64,000 nucleotides of DNA. Source: Dactylellina haptotyla (taxonomy: Eukaryota > Ascomycota > Orbiliomycetes > Orbiliales > Orbiliaceae). How positions within the stretch are numbered: position 1 is the stretch's first letter; each line of letters begins with the position of its first letter. The DNA is taken from NCBI GenBank assembly GCA_031310005.1, contig CM062379.1, forward strand, positions 2,418,001 to 2,482,000, given 5' to 3'. The notes under the pieces are model-generated. The model was not told where the DNA came from and made no database searches. It was given only the letters and a program-made list of their open reading frames with translations. A program made the position numbers and the translations under genes. Of the stretch, positions 34,959 to 48,033 are shown in pieces.

Positions 34959-37900
34959 ACCGGAGTTTTTCTATGCGTCCCCTCTTTCGGATTTCTTATT
35001 CTATTAAAAGGTATTGGTACGAAGTATTGGCTTTCCGGTTTCTTTTTTTTCTTCCTGTTCTGCAATTTTCACAAAATTTCCGGACGACTATAATCTGATA
35101 CCTTGCATTCCTTCACTTTTCACTTTCGGCGGGCAGTATTGTTGCATGGCACTTGTTTATTTTTGGTTTTTGGTTTTTTTCCTTTAGTAAGCTTCAATTA
35201 ATCCATTATCGGCCCAATGCGCACTGGGTAAGATATTGGCGGGAGCTTGCAAGCATCAACAGAGTTAGAACACACAATATAGCAACCCATCAGCTTACTG
35301 AAACGGAGTAATAAATATTATCTCTTAATCCTGCCTGATTATTTCAAATAGCAAAGTGGAAACAAAAGGACTTCAGATGCAAAATATAGAGTGCAATTTA
35401 ACAATCCCATTCCATCGGAACTTACCTTTGCCACATATGCTGCAGCAAAAGCAGCTCTCGCCGCAGCACCTTGAAAATTTTATTTCCCGCGCCAAACGCT
35501 GGGCGCTGCGTGAGGCTTGAAACGAGAGGTACTAAATCTAGCTGCGCGAAAGATAAAAAAACAATAAATTCGCAAGGGTCTAGACTCAATAGATCCATAT
35601 ACCCCAAAGACACGGAAACTTTCACCCCAGTGAACCCCCCCCCCCACAGGTTCCTCAATTCTAAAAATTGCCAGCTTGTCATACCTGGGATTTGGTAAAT
35701 TTAGGGTACCGATATTTTAGACCCAGAGGAAAGGACCTGGGTTTCTCGGTACAACATTCGGCTCTAACAACCGTCCCAAGCAAGGCAAGTCCATGAAGGT
35801 TTTGTGTACAACCAATGCAATGAGCTGCGCTCGGTAGCTACGGGCAGCGAGCATACATACCAGAACCCTGCATAAATGTTCGTATCACAATAACCACCAA
35901 CAACCAACTAAGACAATACTTTAGTACAGTATCAAAGGAGAGTAGGAAGGGGGGGGAATGAAGAGACATCGTGATCGAAGAGGTGGGAGAGTGAGAGCTC
36001 ATGCATGGAGAATTCGTATTCTCTACCAATCAAACATTTGTTCAACCACACTTTGGAGCTAGCAGATGTGTGATTTGGCTCTAATTTCAATCACGCAATT
36101 CGCAAATTTAAGGCCATATGGCTATCTGGGATCATAAAATGATGGTGGCTTTTCCGGTGCTTCTCGAAAACAGCAAAGGATTCCAGAATTCTTTAGGCTG
36201 GGTGAATGTGCTTGACCGCAGGTGCACCCAAACCAGCGACCAGCAACGAGACTGCATTAAGCTCGCGAAATTTACACCAGAACGCGTTAAATTGATACGT
36301 CACATCCAGGACTATAGCAATGAGATGAAGACTCCACATAGCTGTTCACCTGACATGAGCTGCTCAAGCTTTCTTTTGCAGCCCGAATTTTTTTTTTTAA
36401 AAAAAGTTATGGTTTGGCAGTTTCGCTTGGAGAAGATGCTACTGCATGTCAGCCCACATGTGTGGGGTGGTGGCCCAGCAGCGCAATTCTTCTCTTTCTC
36501 TGACGAACCGGATGAGTTCATCTCGTGCAGAACGACAGGGTTGAAGAATCCTTGCCCACACCGACGGCACAAGAAAGTTTAAAAGAAAAGATAGCGAGCG
36601 AAGTTTTACCGAATTTCAATGCCTAGCTCGGTCACATATGCCGGTGGGTGAATCCTTTGCTTTGCCCAATTGATCCTGAGGAATCAAAACAAAAAATATG
36701 GATGATATTTAGCGAACAGTCTGGTTACTCCCTTAGTGAATGGAAATAGATGTCCGGTTTAGTGTCCGCGGCTGAGCTAGGACGGGAAGCTTTAGCTCTT
36801 TAGATGGGAATTTCCTGGGACAGGAAATAGTTAAAATATCCGGGTGTTCCTTTTTCTCTTCTTTTTTTGTTCTCGGTGAAACAACTAGGAATTGGGACTC
36901 GTTCTTTCGACAAACCAGAAAATGCCATGATACGAGAAAATAAGCACTATCTCAAACACCGCGAGCCACAAGGATGCTAGGGACGCGAAAGGCCGAGAAC
37001 CTTTTTTTTGATTGCCGAAAACCTTGTTTTCAGCCCTTTCGAGGTTCGCTAGCTCGGCAAGATGAAAGATGAAACACGGCCTTCCGTCGTCAGCATCATT
37101 TTGCATTATTACTTAGAATATAATTTGCTGCACAAAAATAAATTCTGAGGACTGTATCGCCTGTGCTCTCATCGACATCCTGGATAAGATGGTACAAAGC
37201 ACTATTTCTCGCAGGAGCATGATCTTAGACCGAAGACGAACATTTTTGTCTTGTGAGACTTATTTTCGGCTCTAGCACCGTTCAATTGGAAGCCTCCAAG
37301 AAGAATCCAAGTCCGATCCAACCTAAGCCATTGGGAACGCCAAGGGCTGCACCTTATCATATGAGCAGCCTGCAGCCCTACTCAACGAAGCACGCTATGT
37401 CGGGCTAGCGTGGGGCTCGTGCAGTAAAGTGTGAAGGCTCAACCTCACGCTTTCGGCTCTTGGGTTCCCCCCAGCGTAACATCGAGAAGGGAACTCGACT
37501 CCACACGGTCAACTTCATACCAAACATCTTTGGTGGTAACCATGTTGGAGCCAAGAGAAAGAGGCTGGATTTCGAATAATCTTGACAAATGAGCGGGGTG
37601 GAAAAATCTCAAGGTAGAGACAAGTCTGATATCCACCCCCAACCCTCTCTGAGCGTTAGCCTTGGCCATGTCCTTTATCTTGAAGTAGGAAAAGTAATCG
37701 TTATCATGGATTTATAGAACTTCTCCCTTGTATACCCAGGATGTCCTGAGAATATTGTCTATCTTGGGATGGGCTACCAAGGGCCAGGATTCAAGGCAAG
37801 AGCCGATACCTGTCAGACACATGTGCTAATTGTAGGAATTCTTCGCTACCAGAGCTGGTAATAAGAAAAAACAAGGGAAAAACGGTGGAGCTCATGACAT

Positions 37901-38574
37901 TTTTTTCCAAGTTGTCGAGTCCCTACTCTAACCGCGCCCAGAGACGCGGGCTCTTGGTTGCTCTCAAAAAATAAAACTCTCGGGACATCCCAAAAGTCCA
38001 CAGAGCGCGGTTGACGATCAGCTCGCTTGGCAAGATGCGAGCACTTCTTGGACCACCATTCGCTCTCCCGTTTGCTCTCGCATGCACTTTCTCGCGTCCG
38101 GAAGGACTTGTAAAAGCTCTATCTTGGGAGGGCGATTTTGACTAGGAAAAGCCTACACGGCCGTGCAGACGAGAGTGCATCAGCACGAACGAATGGATTA
38201 GTACTGGGCACAGAGCAATATCATCGTCGTCCGCCAACAGCCAACCCACATGCAACCGTTTCGTGAAGCCTAATCGAGCGAATCAACGGAGGGGGACGTA
38301 CCTGTCGTTCATTCTCGCCCTGTGGAAGAAGAAGCAAAAGGCGAGAAAAGCTAAAAGGTTGAGAAGGTTAACAGAGCTGGATTTGGACCTTGCAATGGGG
38401 ATAAGATGGTGCACCAGACCATATTGTTTTTTCTGTCGTGATCGCCTGCGCGACTGAGACCCACCGGCCACCGCCAGGACCACCACCACCACCACCACTA
38501 GCACGTCCGTGGGCTATATCCAAGCTACTCCTCCCCGTCCTAAACACCATCTTTTTTTATCTGCTGGCCCGGAA

Positions 38575-38582
38575 TATATAAG
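38575..38582 (+). promoter_or_regulatory. TATA box of KHA1
   Basis: TATATAAG lies 226 bases before the KHA1 ATG and is followed after 30 bases by a CT-rich tract (38608-38640), typical of fungal transcription starts. Confidence 0.55.
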
Positions 38583-38660
38583 AACGGGCACCTCGCCTCC
38601 GACTAGACTTCCTTCTTCTTCTCTCTCGTTACTTCCTTTCGCAGTAGCAGCACAGTACAG

Positions 38661-38718
38661 GTAAGACGGTGTTGAGAGTTACCAGCCTCGCTTCGACCTG
38701 ACCTGACTTGACTGCTAG
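38661..38718 (+). other. Possible 5' UTR intron of KHA1
   Basis: A GTAAGA donor, CTGAC-type branch sequence at about 38703 and a CTAG acceptor enclose 58 bases, the common intron size here. It lies between the TATA box and the ATG. Inferred from motifs only. Confidence 0.4.
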
Positions 38719-38807
38719 CGCCTTATTCACCGTCGCCGTCCGCACGTCTCCCAACCCTCTCACCGACCAGCCAAAGCGGCTTTGGCCCTTCGCCGCCCTC
38801 AGACGCA

Positions 38808-41731
38808 ATGTCGTCGATTTCGTCGATTATCGCGGCCACCTCGACTGGTGCAACCCCGAGCTCCACCAAGGTCCCAGAACAGGCTGGTATTATTAGCGGT
38901 CACAATCCGTCCGAATACAACAAGAACGACCCTATCGTCGTCTTCATCGTTCAGGTATAATATAGCTTTATTCCCGATTTGAGAACACGATTTTTTTACT
39001 TATTTTTTTGTAAGTTGGATCAAATACTAATTCGTTGTATTCTAGGTTTTCCTAATTGTTGTAATATGTCGTTTATTACACTGGCCATTGTCGAAACTTC
39101 GACAACCTCGAGTTATTTCAGAAGTTATGGGTGGCATCGTATTAGGTACTATACTCATTCAAAACGCAGATTTTTAAGCGTAATTTTGTGCATTTTTACT
39201 GATAACAGAGATTTCCAGGTCCCACGGTTATGGGTAGAATACCTAACTTCACTACCAGTATCTTCCCTACCGAGGCCATGCCTAATCTCAATCTCGTTGC
39301 CAATCTTGGTCTCGTGCTCTTCTTGTTCTTGGTACGTTGAATATCGGATGTATACATATTTTAAGACTATACACTAACTAGAGCGCCAAATAGGTCGGTC
39401 TTGAAGTTGACTTCAGAATTATGGTTGAAAATTGGCAAATCGCTTTAGGTGTCGGCGCTTTCGGAATGATCCTGCCGTTCGGTCTCGGTGAGTAAAATAC
39501 ATCACATGCGATTGAGTTACATCTAGGATCAAGTCACTAACTTTTCGGGTTGTTGACAAGGTGCTGCTATTGGTTATGGCTTGTACAACGAATTCGGTCA
39601 GGATGCCGGGGTCAACAAGGGTGTCAACTTTGGCGTCTTCTTGCTCTTCGTCGGTGTTGCCTTCAGTATCACTGCCTTCCCAGTTCTTTGCCGTATCCTC
39701 ACAGAGCTCAAGCTCTTGAGAACCAACGTCGGTGTTATCGTGCTCGCTGCTGGTGTTGGTAATGATGTTGTCGGCTGGATTCTTCTCGCCTTGACTGTTG
39801 CTCTCGTCAACGCTGGTTCTGGTATAACAGCTCTATACGTCTTATTAGTGGCGGTGGGATACGTCCTTTTCTGCTTCTATGTCGTCAAGCCAGTCTTTCA
39901 CTGGTACTTGCGCCGAACCGGAAATATGGGTAGCAGCGGTCCAACCCAGAGCGCACTTACCATCACGCTTCTCATGTGCTTGTGCTCCGCCTGGTTCACC
40001 GATGTTATCGGTATCCACGCCATTTTCGGTGCCTTTGTCGTTGGTCTGATCTGCCCACACGAGGGTGGTTTTGCTGTCGCCGTTGCTGAAAAGGTTGAAG
40101 ATTTGATCTCTGTGCTCTTCCTTCCACTCTACTTCACCCTCTCCGGTCTCAGAACCAACATTGGTCTCTTGAACAGCGGTATCGTCTGGGCCTACGTCGT
40201 TGGTGTCCTTGCCATCGCTTTCATCGCCAAGATTGCAGGCGGTACCCTCGCTGCCAGACTCTTCAAGCTCCGTTGGAGAGAATCTTTGACCGTCGGTTGT
40301 CTGATGTCTTGCAAGGGTCTTGTCGAGCTTATCGTCTTGAACATTGGTCTCACCGCGGGCATTATTTCGGAGCGTACTTTCACTATTTTCGTCGTCATGG
40401 CTTTGGTCACTACTTTCGCTACTACCCCCTTGGTCACTTACCTGTACCCAGACTGGTACCAAAAGAAGGTTTCCCAATGGAGAGCCGGAAAGATCAACTG
40501 GGATGGTTCTCCGGCCTCTGGTCCTGATGATGATGAGTCCGATGCTAAGATCAAGACCTCTGTCAACCGTCTCACTGTTCTCCTCCGTCTTGACAGTTTG
40601 CCTAGTTTGATGGCTTTGATCTCCCTCCTCAAGGGTGAGAAGGAGGCTTCTCCACCAGCCATCCACAAGTCCAGGATGGGTGAAGAATCTTCTAGCAAGA
40701 AGGAAGAGGTCGACAGGGTCGATACCTCTACCCCACCAAACCAGCGATTGGAAGTCCACGGTCTCCGTCTCCGAGAACTTGGTGAACGTACATCCGCTGT
40801 TATGCGTGTCACTGAGGAAGCTGAATTCGCAGAGCGAGATCCTGTCGTCAACACCTTCAAAGCCTTTGGTAGAATGAACAACATTGCTTGCGCCACGGGT
40901 CTCTCCATCATCCCAGAATCCTCGTTCTCTAGTGTCTTGTCTGATCGCGCCAAGGATACCCACTCTGATCTTCTTGTAGTCCCATGGAGTGAAACTGGGC
41001 AAGTCAGTGACAACTACGACCAGAATATGGAAAGCAAAGAGCATCGTTTCGAATCCGGCCCATATGTCAGCTTCATGACCAGCCTCGTCCAGGAAACCCC
41101 CTCAAAACTTGCTATCTTCATCAATCGCGGATTCGGTGGTGTTAACCGTGACCGCCATGACAAGTCGGTTACCCGACGTGGTAGCATTATCTCTGGTGCT
41201 ATCTCCCGTGTCAAGACTGGTATCGAAGCCTCTGCTACTCTCCCAATCCTCGACCCATCCCACCACATCTTTTTCCCCTTCATTGGTGGTGAAGATGACC
41301 GTGCTGCTCTCCGCTTTGTTCTCCAAATCGTCAAGAATACCCACGTCACCGCTACTATCGTCCAGATCTCGACCTCTGGCTCTGCATCTGCGGGAGCTGA
41401 AGAAGATTCCGCATTCTATCTCCAGATCGCCGCATCTCTACCCGAAGAACTTGCCTCCCGCGTCATCTTTGAGTCCGTGGAAACTGACCAGCCAATCCAG
41501 ACGCTCATCACCCGCGCCAAACAGGAAGTTGGAACCTCACTCAAGAACGCCGGTGACCTCGTTATCGTTGGCCGTCAACACGCCGCAAACTACGAGTCCC
41601 AGATTGCCGCTGTCACTGACGAGCGCGCACCACACATCTCGGCCGAAGCCAAGAAGATTGTTGGCAACGTCGCTGAGGCAATTCTCGTCGCTCAGGTCCG
41701 CGCTTCGCTTTTGGTTTACAAGGCGCCTTAA
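38808..41731 (+). CDS. KHA1: K+/H+ antiporter Kha1, CPA2 family
   Basis: Monovalent cation/proton exchanger; yeast Kha1 acts in Golgi-related membranes for K+ and pH balance. Exons 38808-38954, 39046-39145, 39219-39331, 39394-39487, 39561-41731 give 874 aa, the usual size. About 12 membrane spans: [58 protein letters not shown], then [16 protein letters not shown] and [20 protein letters not shown] with the acidic pore residue, and [19 protein letters not shown]. After [11 protein letters not shown] comes a cytoplasmic half with two USP-like regions ([39 protein letters not shown]). The large last exon has strong third-position C bias, which suggests high expression and explains a 399-codon antisense ORF. 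Confidence 0.93.
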
Positions 41732-42817
41732 TTATATACATGTCTCCTGGCTCTTTGCCATAATTAGTACCCAAGGGTGTTGATTTCATTATCTCCCCTT
41801 CTCTCCTTTCATTTCTACTCTCTCGCTCTTCCGGACAAAAGTTTTGTTGGCTTTCATAACGCCAGAAAATAAAAAACTACCCTAGAAAAAGATAACGAGG
41901 GATTCAATTCGATTCGAGTTTTTCATGACGTGATTTACTTTTTTTTTGTTACGAGCTGGCCTTTGAGCTTTGATACCATTGGCATACGTGTCTCCTTTTT
42001 GATTGTCATTAGTTATTTTTGGGCAAATGTCCTACTGTAAGGGTTTTTATGGGATTATCACATTCGTTGGGGTTTTGTATTATCTATAACATTTTTGATA
42101 GGAGATATGGTTTACTAGAGATAAGGAATACTTATCACAATATATTCATTCTATGGCCGTATACGTTTATTCTTGTAAAAGTGCAAAAGAAAACGAAGAT
42201 GATAGAAAACTGTCGTTTAAAAATGAACTTGGCGACCGAAACCAGTTTTCGAATATTCCTCAGCAGGGGAGGCATTCATTCATTTATCCGTTATTTGAAC
42301 CCACGAGCAAGTGGTCTCGGACCCAGCCGACAAGCGCATTAGTAAAGTAATTGCGTACATTGAACTCTACAGGGTATCAATAAAAACCAAAAAAAATTTG
42401 GGCCATGTGCAAGTGAGTTCGTTTACACTCGTCAGTAACCTGGCGGATTGACAGTCCTTCGAGGAAGCCTGTGATCCGGCATCGAGACAGGCTAGACGAC
42501 TTGTGTGCTGGCTAAACGTTATAAACAACGACGTATAAAAAGTAACAAAAAATGTATAAAACTATGAATTTATTTATCCAACGGGGTATAAAGCGACTCC
42601 TTTTTCTTCATTAAACATAATATCAAAAAAAAAAACAAGATAAATACATTACTTTTTTTTGGATGTTTTGATGTTTTGATAGTCTGGGGCATACCGAGAT
42701 CCGGAGGGTGTAATTTCAGGAGGACAAATAGGAGCGAACTGATAAAAAAAGAGGCGGTAAGGTGAAGCAAGCATAAAAAATAAAATTCGGTTCTCAGCGA
42801 TTGAAGTGATATTCGGT
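41732..42817. other. Convergent 3' region, KHA1 / chitinase
   Basis: About 1.1 kb between stop codons, AT-rich with several A and T runs (41940, 42630, 42650). ORFs are short. It probably contains both 3' UTRs. Confidence 0.45.
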
Positions 42818-44721
42818 TCACTGAGAATTCTTTTTCCTATGGTCAAATATCGGATGGTCAGGCGTCATGGGAACTCCATCGTACTTCCTGATATTTGCCC
42901 ATTTGGAAGTCGGGTACTGGACATGATTGTTGGCCTTCGCCAAGTTCTCTCTTCCCTATATTATGATAAGATTACAAGTTAGAGGAAAAAAGCCTAGATA
43001 CGCGAGAGAAAGAAAAAAAGAAGCATCGGACACTTACCATCACACGAACCGCAGTCTCAATGAGATTCTCATCCTGGGTCCAAATGTCACCACTAAGACC
43101 CCAGAACATCACACCTCCAAGCCCACGTTGTATCATATACTCAACCTTGAGTTTTGTTATCTTGGGGGTGTCGAAGGAGTAAAGCTCCCTAGTATTCTTG
43201 TTTTGAATATAAGCAGAGTAAAGCTTCTCGTCCTCATACAGTTCATATCCTGGTCCCCTTGGAAGCAATCGGTACTCGTAAAAACCCACGTCACCGTTAT
43301 AAGATCCTTCTCCGACACCATGAAAAGGTTGTCCAAACCCATCCGTTTCCAAAAACCCGTGAGCAAAGACTGGAAGACCAAGAGTTAGTTTTCGGGGGCT
43401 TACGCCCAAAGCCATGTAGCCTTCGATTCCGGCAACAGTGCTGAACGCAGTTGACCCATCCGTCGCAGGGAACATGTTTGCAGCGTGCTGTGTGGTTGTA
43501 CTCCAGCTTCCAGAATAGTCGTATCCCATGATATTCCAAAAGTCAAGATATTTGTCCATTTCTACGACATTCATGTTCCCGATCTTCATGGGGTCAACAG
43601 AAACCGCGACTGAGAGCTCGAATTTTCGCTCGCTGCCAAGTGTAGTAGCCAACTTGTCAAGTTCTTGACGGGTAAGTTTCAGCATTTCCACCATCATGGC
43701 AGCCTCAGCCGGGTTGGTGACGTATTCCCAATCCTATAGGTATTATTTGTTAATATAACCTCTTTTGCTACTCAACCTGATTTGGAAGGATGCAATGAAG
43801 AACCTACAATATCGGCGCCGTCTAATCCCATATCATTTACCAGTCTAGCGATGCTCTGAGCGAATACTAATCGCTTCTCTGAGGTATCGCACCCCATCTG
43901 GAAATGCTTTTTTTCGGAGTATGTCCAACCGCCGATTCCAAGCATAAATTTGACGTTTCTATTCTCATTCTTGAGTTTCCAGAGAACCTCTAAAATGCCG
44001 TGAGTTGCACCTGATTCCTTGGATGGGTTGTTCTCATAAATTTTCTATAAAAGTCAGGTTTCTCTCTATTAGCATAGTTCTTTATTATCGCCATGGGTTT
44101 TTGTTCCGCTATAAATATTTCATCTATACCATACCTCGTAGTTTTGAACAGTATCAACCTGGAAAACTTCGCCGGACGGCATGATATCTGAGAACGCAAT
44201 GACCAGATGCGTGAATTGATCGGATATTATCTTCTGAGGGGTGAAGTTTCTGGCGTAAACATACTGATTCGAAAAAAGAAAGAACCTTGGTGTTAGTAGA
44301 TCTTGTCGTCGGGGATATTCTATCTTGAGGTTGGGATACTAACCCAATCACCATAGTAGCCAACACTACGATACCCAGGGTAGCCATCCGTAAAGTTTGC
44401 GGATGGTGATACGATGTCCGGAGTCTCTGGAACCGGACTGAAAGTGACCGGTTCAACAGTCATTGTCCGAGTGAAACTATCAACGGTCTTGGACGCCGTG
44501 TTGGGAACGCCGTCGGCTGCCCCAGTGGGAACACCTTCAAGGGCGGCCAGCTCTGAAGCGAGCGATGCCGGAATAGATTGAGGCAGCGCATAGAGGTAAG
44601 AGGTCTTGCCATTGGTGACCACAGTGCTCGCTGGCTTCAGTGGTTGAGTCGCCACATTTGCAGGCATGGCCGAAACCATGGCTGCCTGTAGGGCGAGTGC
44701 CAACGGGATCATGCTAACCAT
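42818..44721 (-). CDS. Secreted GH18 chitinase
   Basis: Endo- or exochitinase cutting beta-1,4-GlcNAc chains, for wall remodelling or nutrition. Exons 44721-44344, 44263-44135, 44044-43808, 43733-43038, 42955-42818 give 525 aa. The N-terminus (MVSMIPLALALQAAMVSAMP) is a signal peptide with an AMP-type cleavage site, followed by a ~90-residue Ser/Thr/Pro pro-region not seen in minimal GH18 enzymes. The catalytic domain has RSVGYYGDW, FTHLVIAFSDI, FMLGIGGWTYS and the active motif DGADIDWE (244-251), split by intron 3 with the acid Glu251 just after it. MGYDYSGSW and the RGLGGVMFWGLSGD motif follow. All catalytic residues are intact. No chitin-binding module was seen. An AATATAAG element on the minus strand at 45209-45216 may be its TATA box. 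Confidence 0.9.
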
Positions 44722-46455
44722 TTTGATTTTCTGTTTTCAAAAAAATAGGCCCGATAAATGTATAAAAGATAGATAATGAAAAGAACACTTCAAAAGTTTT
44801 GGAAGAGCCTAATGGTAATATGGGTAGGGGTGAGATAATTATTGAAGCCACGAGTATACTAGCCAAGAATAAGGTGACTATCGGCACGTGGAAATGGGAG
44901 AGTTGGTTGCAAATATTACACCAAAAAAAGGTAGAAAAAGAAAAGAAAATGGAACGTTAAAAAGATGGATAGTGGAGTAAAAAATGCGGAAATAGGGTGT
45001 ATTATAAAGTGATCTGAGGATGGGAAAGATCGCTCGAGAAGATCTTGATAGATCTATAAAGTTTAACCGAGGGATCTATTCGCAGATCGATGAGGGAGAT
45101 TTGCAGTCGAATTGCAGTTATTGGATTTGAAGGTAAAGAGATTGAGATTTATACGAAGTGAAGTGTAAAGAGAATGGTGCTTTCTGAAGAGGGGGAGGAT
45201 GCCCTGGTCTTATATTCCCAGGTATGTTCATGGTCGTTACTGTAGCAGCGAAATATCAATTCGATGTCCTTATTGATAGTATTTTTAGCTACAAGGGAAC
45301 AGCACATCACTGCAAATTGATTCTTCAAGTCACAATTATTGCATCTGAACTAACCTTATCTTATAATTAGCAGTATAGGCCTCCAAACTCTCCCTGGTAC
45401 GCTTCCAACTCAAAGAAAAGTTATAGATCGTGGTATTTTACGGCGTATAGCCAGCTTTGTGGTGTTTCTCAGATAATTGCCCGATTAGTACATAGTGGTT
45501 GTCGCATCAACTCCGGACTAGTGGTTCCACCTCTCATGCAAAGTCCACGGGCACTCTTGGGTCCCGCATTCTGAAAACGTGAAACCCGTGGACTAAAGGC
45601 CCATGCTAATAAAAATGGAAAGCAAACACTTTTGAATTGAGCGATCGCGATGCTAGAAGCATGTGCATATTGCATGAAAAAGTCTTAACACACGTACGAA
45701 GACTTGAGAAGTAGGTAGTGCGTTTGGGTCAAATAGGTCACTTTAGGAGATTTTATTGCTTCACATTCTAGATTTATTTGACACGGGTCTATTTTTCATT
45801 GTAAGGTATAATTTTCAAAGGTTCGTACAGTCAAGTAAAACGACCTTCCGGCCAAGGGTCTAAAAAAGCTCGTCCATTGTGATCCCAACTCCGAAATTGG
45901 TTTATTCCCATATCGAGAGCTAGAGGGCCAAGGCTGTTTCTCCGTGAGCTAGAAGAGGCTCGTTACAGTGTTTGGAAACAGAGAAACAATACATAGCAGT
46001 TGTTCTCCTTGCTAGCAGCTGCACAGGTCATCAAAAAATGAAAGACCGATGGCCCAAATGTCATAGTCGCCGCCGCCTCATGAGGTGACTATCGCTATGT
46101 TGCCACCCTCAATCAAGGAACTGACAAAGCTACTTGCTACGTAAGCTTCTAAACAGCGTGAGAGGTCTAGTTCAAGCTTATAATGTGAAAAAGTATTTAC
46201 GCATTCGAAATAGCCGTCGAGAGTGTATGTACAAAATCCTTAAATATATCACAGTTTCCCTATCTATATGCAATATTAGGCCTGCTCCTCATTTCCACGA
46301 AGCCCAATACAATGACAGCGATGGACCAGCTTCAATTTCCCATTAGGCCACGTATTCAATATTCAAGGTTCTTCTAAGTTGGGTACCCGGAGATCTGTCA
46401 TCTTTGGCGTGGAGATCTTCGTCGAAAAGGTTACGCGAGAGCAACGTTAACACAA
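44722..46455. other. Intergenic between AIM24 and chitinase
   Basis: 1.7 kb, the chitinase upstream region. AGATCT/GATC-rich sequence lies at about 45030-45095. The TATA-like element at 45209-45216 sits inside a short inverted repeat (CCTGG...CCAGG). Small ORFs are not convincing. Confidence 0.4.
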
Positions 46456-48033
46456 CTATCTCATGAACTCCTGCGCCGATGAGTCCTCGAATACCACTTT
46501 GCCCCCTTTTACGGTGGCCATTTTCACCACGAGAGGCTGCGGCTCGTATGGTGCCGATTGAGAATCGGAGGAGTAGGAGGTTGATTTTGGAAGTTCTGAA
46601 GGGTGGAAATTATCCAGAGCGCTAGGTTCTGCAGTGGCCATGTCGTTGATTTCTTCTTTGGTGAACATATCAGTTATTCGAGAAGTTCGCGATTGCACAA
46701 GAAGTGTACTTGGTCCTTTAAATTGTAGGAATAGCTGACAAAATAGCATCCTAGTCAGTGTGTAAATTCTGAAAAATATTCCAAAATTTAGATGAACATA
46801 CCCTATCGCCCCAAATGACGCGGCGTAGCCAGGTTTTTGTGTTATATAATATCCCAGTGATCGTTTGATATGTGTCCGTCTTCATCATTGTCTCGATAAA
46901 TTTCGATTTCGGGAAGAGGCTCCGCAAGATGCTCAACTTCGGAATCTGAAATCTCAATGTCGTTTGGGCTAGTCTATACGGGCGAGGTCTCTCGAGTCCG
47001 ACAGAATATGCCAGCAAATGCCTATATCAATAGTCAGTCTTCGGGACGCGGACGCATTGGGATTCTAGGAATACTATATGCATACGTCGGGTGTATGATC
47101 ATCTCTTCTCCATCTCCGAGAATAACCTGATAGACCTGTCCTTTACCGACAAGAGCGGCGAGTCCCCGACCGGATATGCGTGAATTACTCCAGTGAGCAG
47201 GACTCTTGGACGGTTAGCCGGTCAGTCCACTTCTCGTAGCAGAAGAGGAGGGTGGAATCACCATTCTTCGGTTTATGATTGGGGTCGTTCGAATTGAATG
47301 ACCAGCCCACGCAAGTAACGCATTCCGCTGGGTAACCATCCAGTCGACTGCGCCGTCCAGTTCGATCACAGCAAAGGTAGTGTTCGGAGAGTTTGTAGAT
47401 ATGAGGCAGGTCAACGGGGTGGTAGATGATATCTGATTCAGCGTTAGTAAGCCTGAATCAAAGGGTACTACCATGTACACATACGTTTTGGTAGAGGAAG
47501 GGGATTCCGAGCGCCGCCCTTCGGACCGGCTTAAGCATAGAAAGAGTGGAAACCGCCTGCCCAAACTACTATTAACTCTGATAACGAATCCGATTTGTAT
47601 AGGTTTGTACCAACATTGTTTAGGTCTCCGTTCGATGTTGCTCCTAGAAGAGTTCCTCTGCGTGTATATAAAGTTGATTCTGAGGGCAATGATACGGATA
47701 GAAGGGAATGCGGTGCTCCAAGAACTTCGAATTCGACCTCTAATTATACACCGACGAGTCAAAAATGGAACGAAAAAATCGACGAGTGGAGGTAAATATC
47801 CTACTTTGCGGGAAAGGTCCCTTCCCACTGAGCTTAGGAACCGTGCGGGTCTCCTTAGACAGGTCAATTGGAGGTGTGAGAGATGTTAACGACGGTGTCG
47901 CCTTGACATGGACGGAGCGATTCGGTATCACGAGACGAGACGGAGGCGACGGGCGCTGGAGAGACGGCGATTCTCGGAGGAGGTTGAGGATGCATGATCG
48001 CGTCCTTGAGGTAGGACGAGTGGCGAGGGCCAT
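46456..48033 (-). CDS. AIM24: Altered inheritance of mitochondria protein 24
   Basis: Inner-membrane protein that in yeast helps keep the MICOS complex intact. Exons 48033-47805, 47739-47615, 47556-47485, 47432-47262, 47204-47086, 47021-46802, 46734-46456 give 404 aa. The N-terminus ([20 protein letters not shown]) is a basic presequence. Family landmarks: [164 protein letters not shown]. The donor of intron 2 is an unusual GTTGGT; the standard-looking GTACAA four bases later would break the frame. The ATG at 48033 is the first in frame. Confidence 0.9.

Larger units (their letters stand above)
34959..38807. other. Large gene-poor gap before KHA1
   Basis: 3.85 kb, the largest gap in the window. 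It contains a C-run at about 35638-35646 and a T/A run at about 36389-36407. Small ORFs are present, such as 36118-36582 (+, 154 codons), 36885-37106 (-, 73 codons with a hydrophobic stretch) and 37445-37669 (-, 74 codons). None has introns, family features or clear coding bias, so none is called. The last ~250 bases are the KHA1 core promoter and leader. It may hold a long regulatory region or a non-coding transcript. Confidence 0.45.

Noticed and set aside
36118-36582. 154-codon ORF in the gap before KHA1
   Set aside because: It contains a long T/A run and has no domain, splice or codon evidence.
39845-41044. 399-codon ORF antisense to KHA1
   Set aside because: It lies fully opposite the KHA1 exon, whose strong third-position C/G bias removes stops on the other strand. 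Its composition is low in hydrophobic residues and it resembles no protein.
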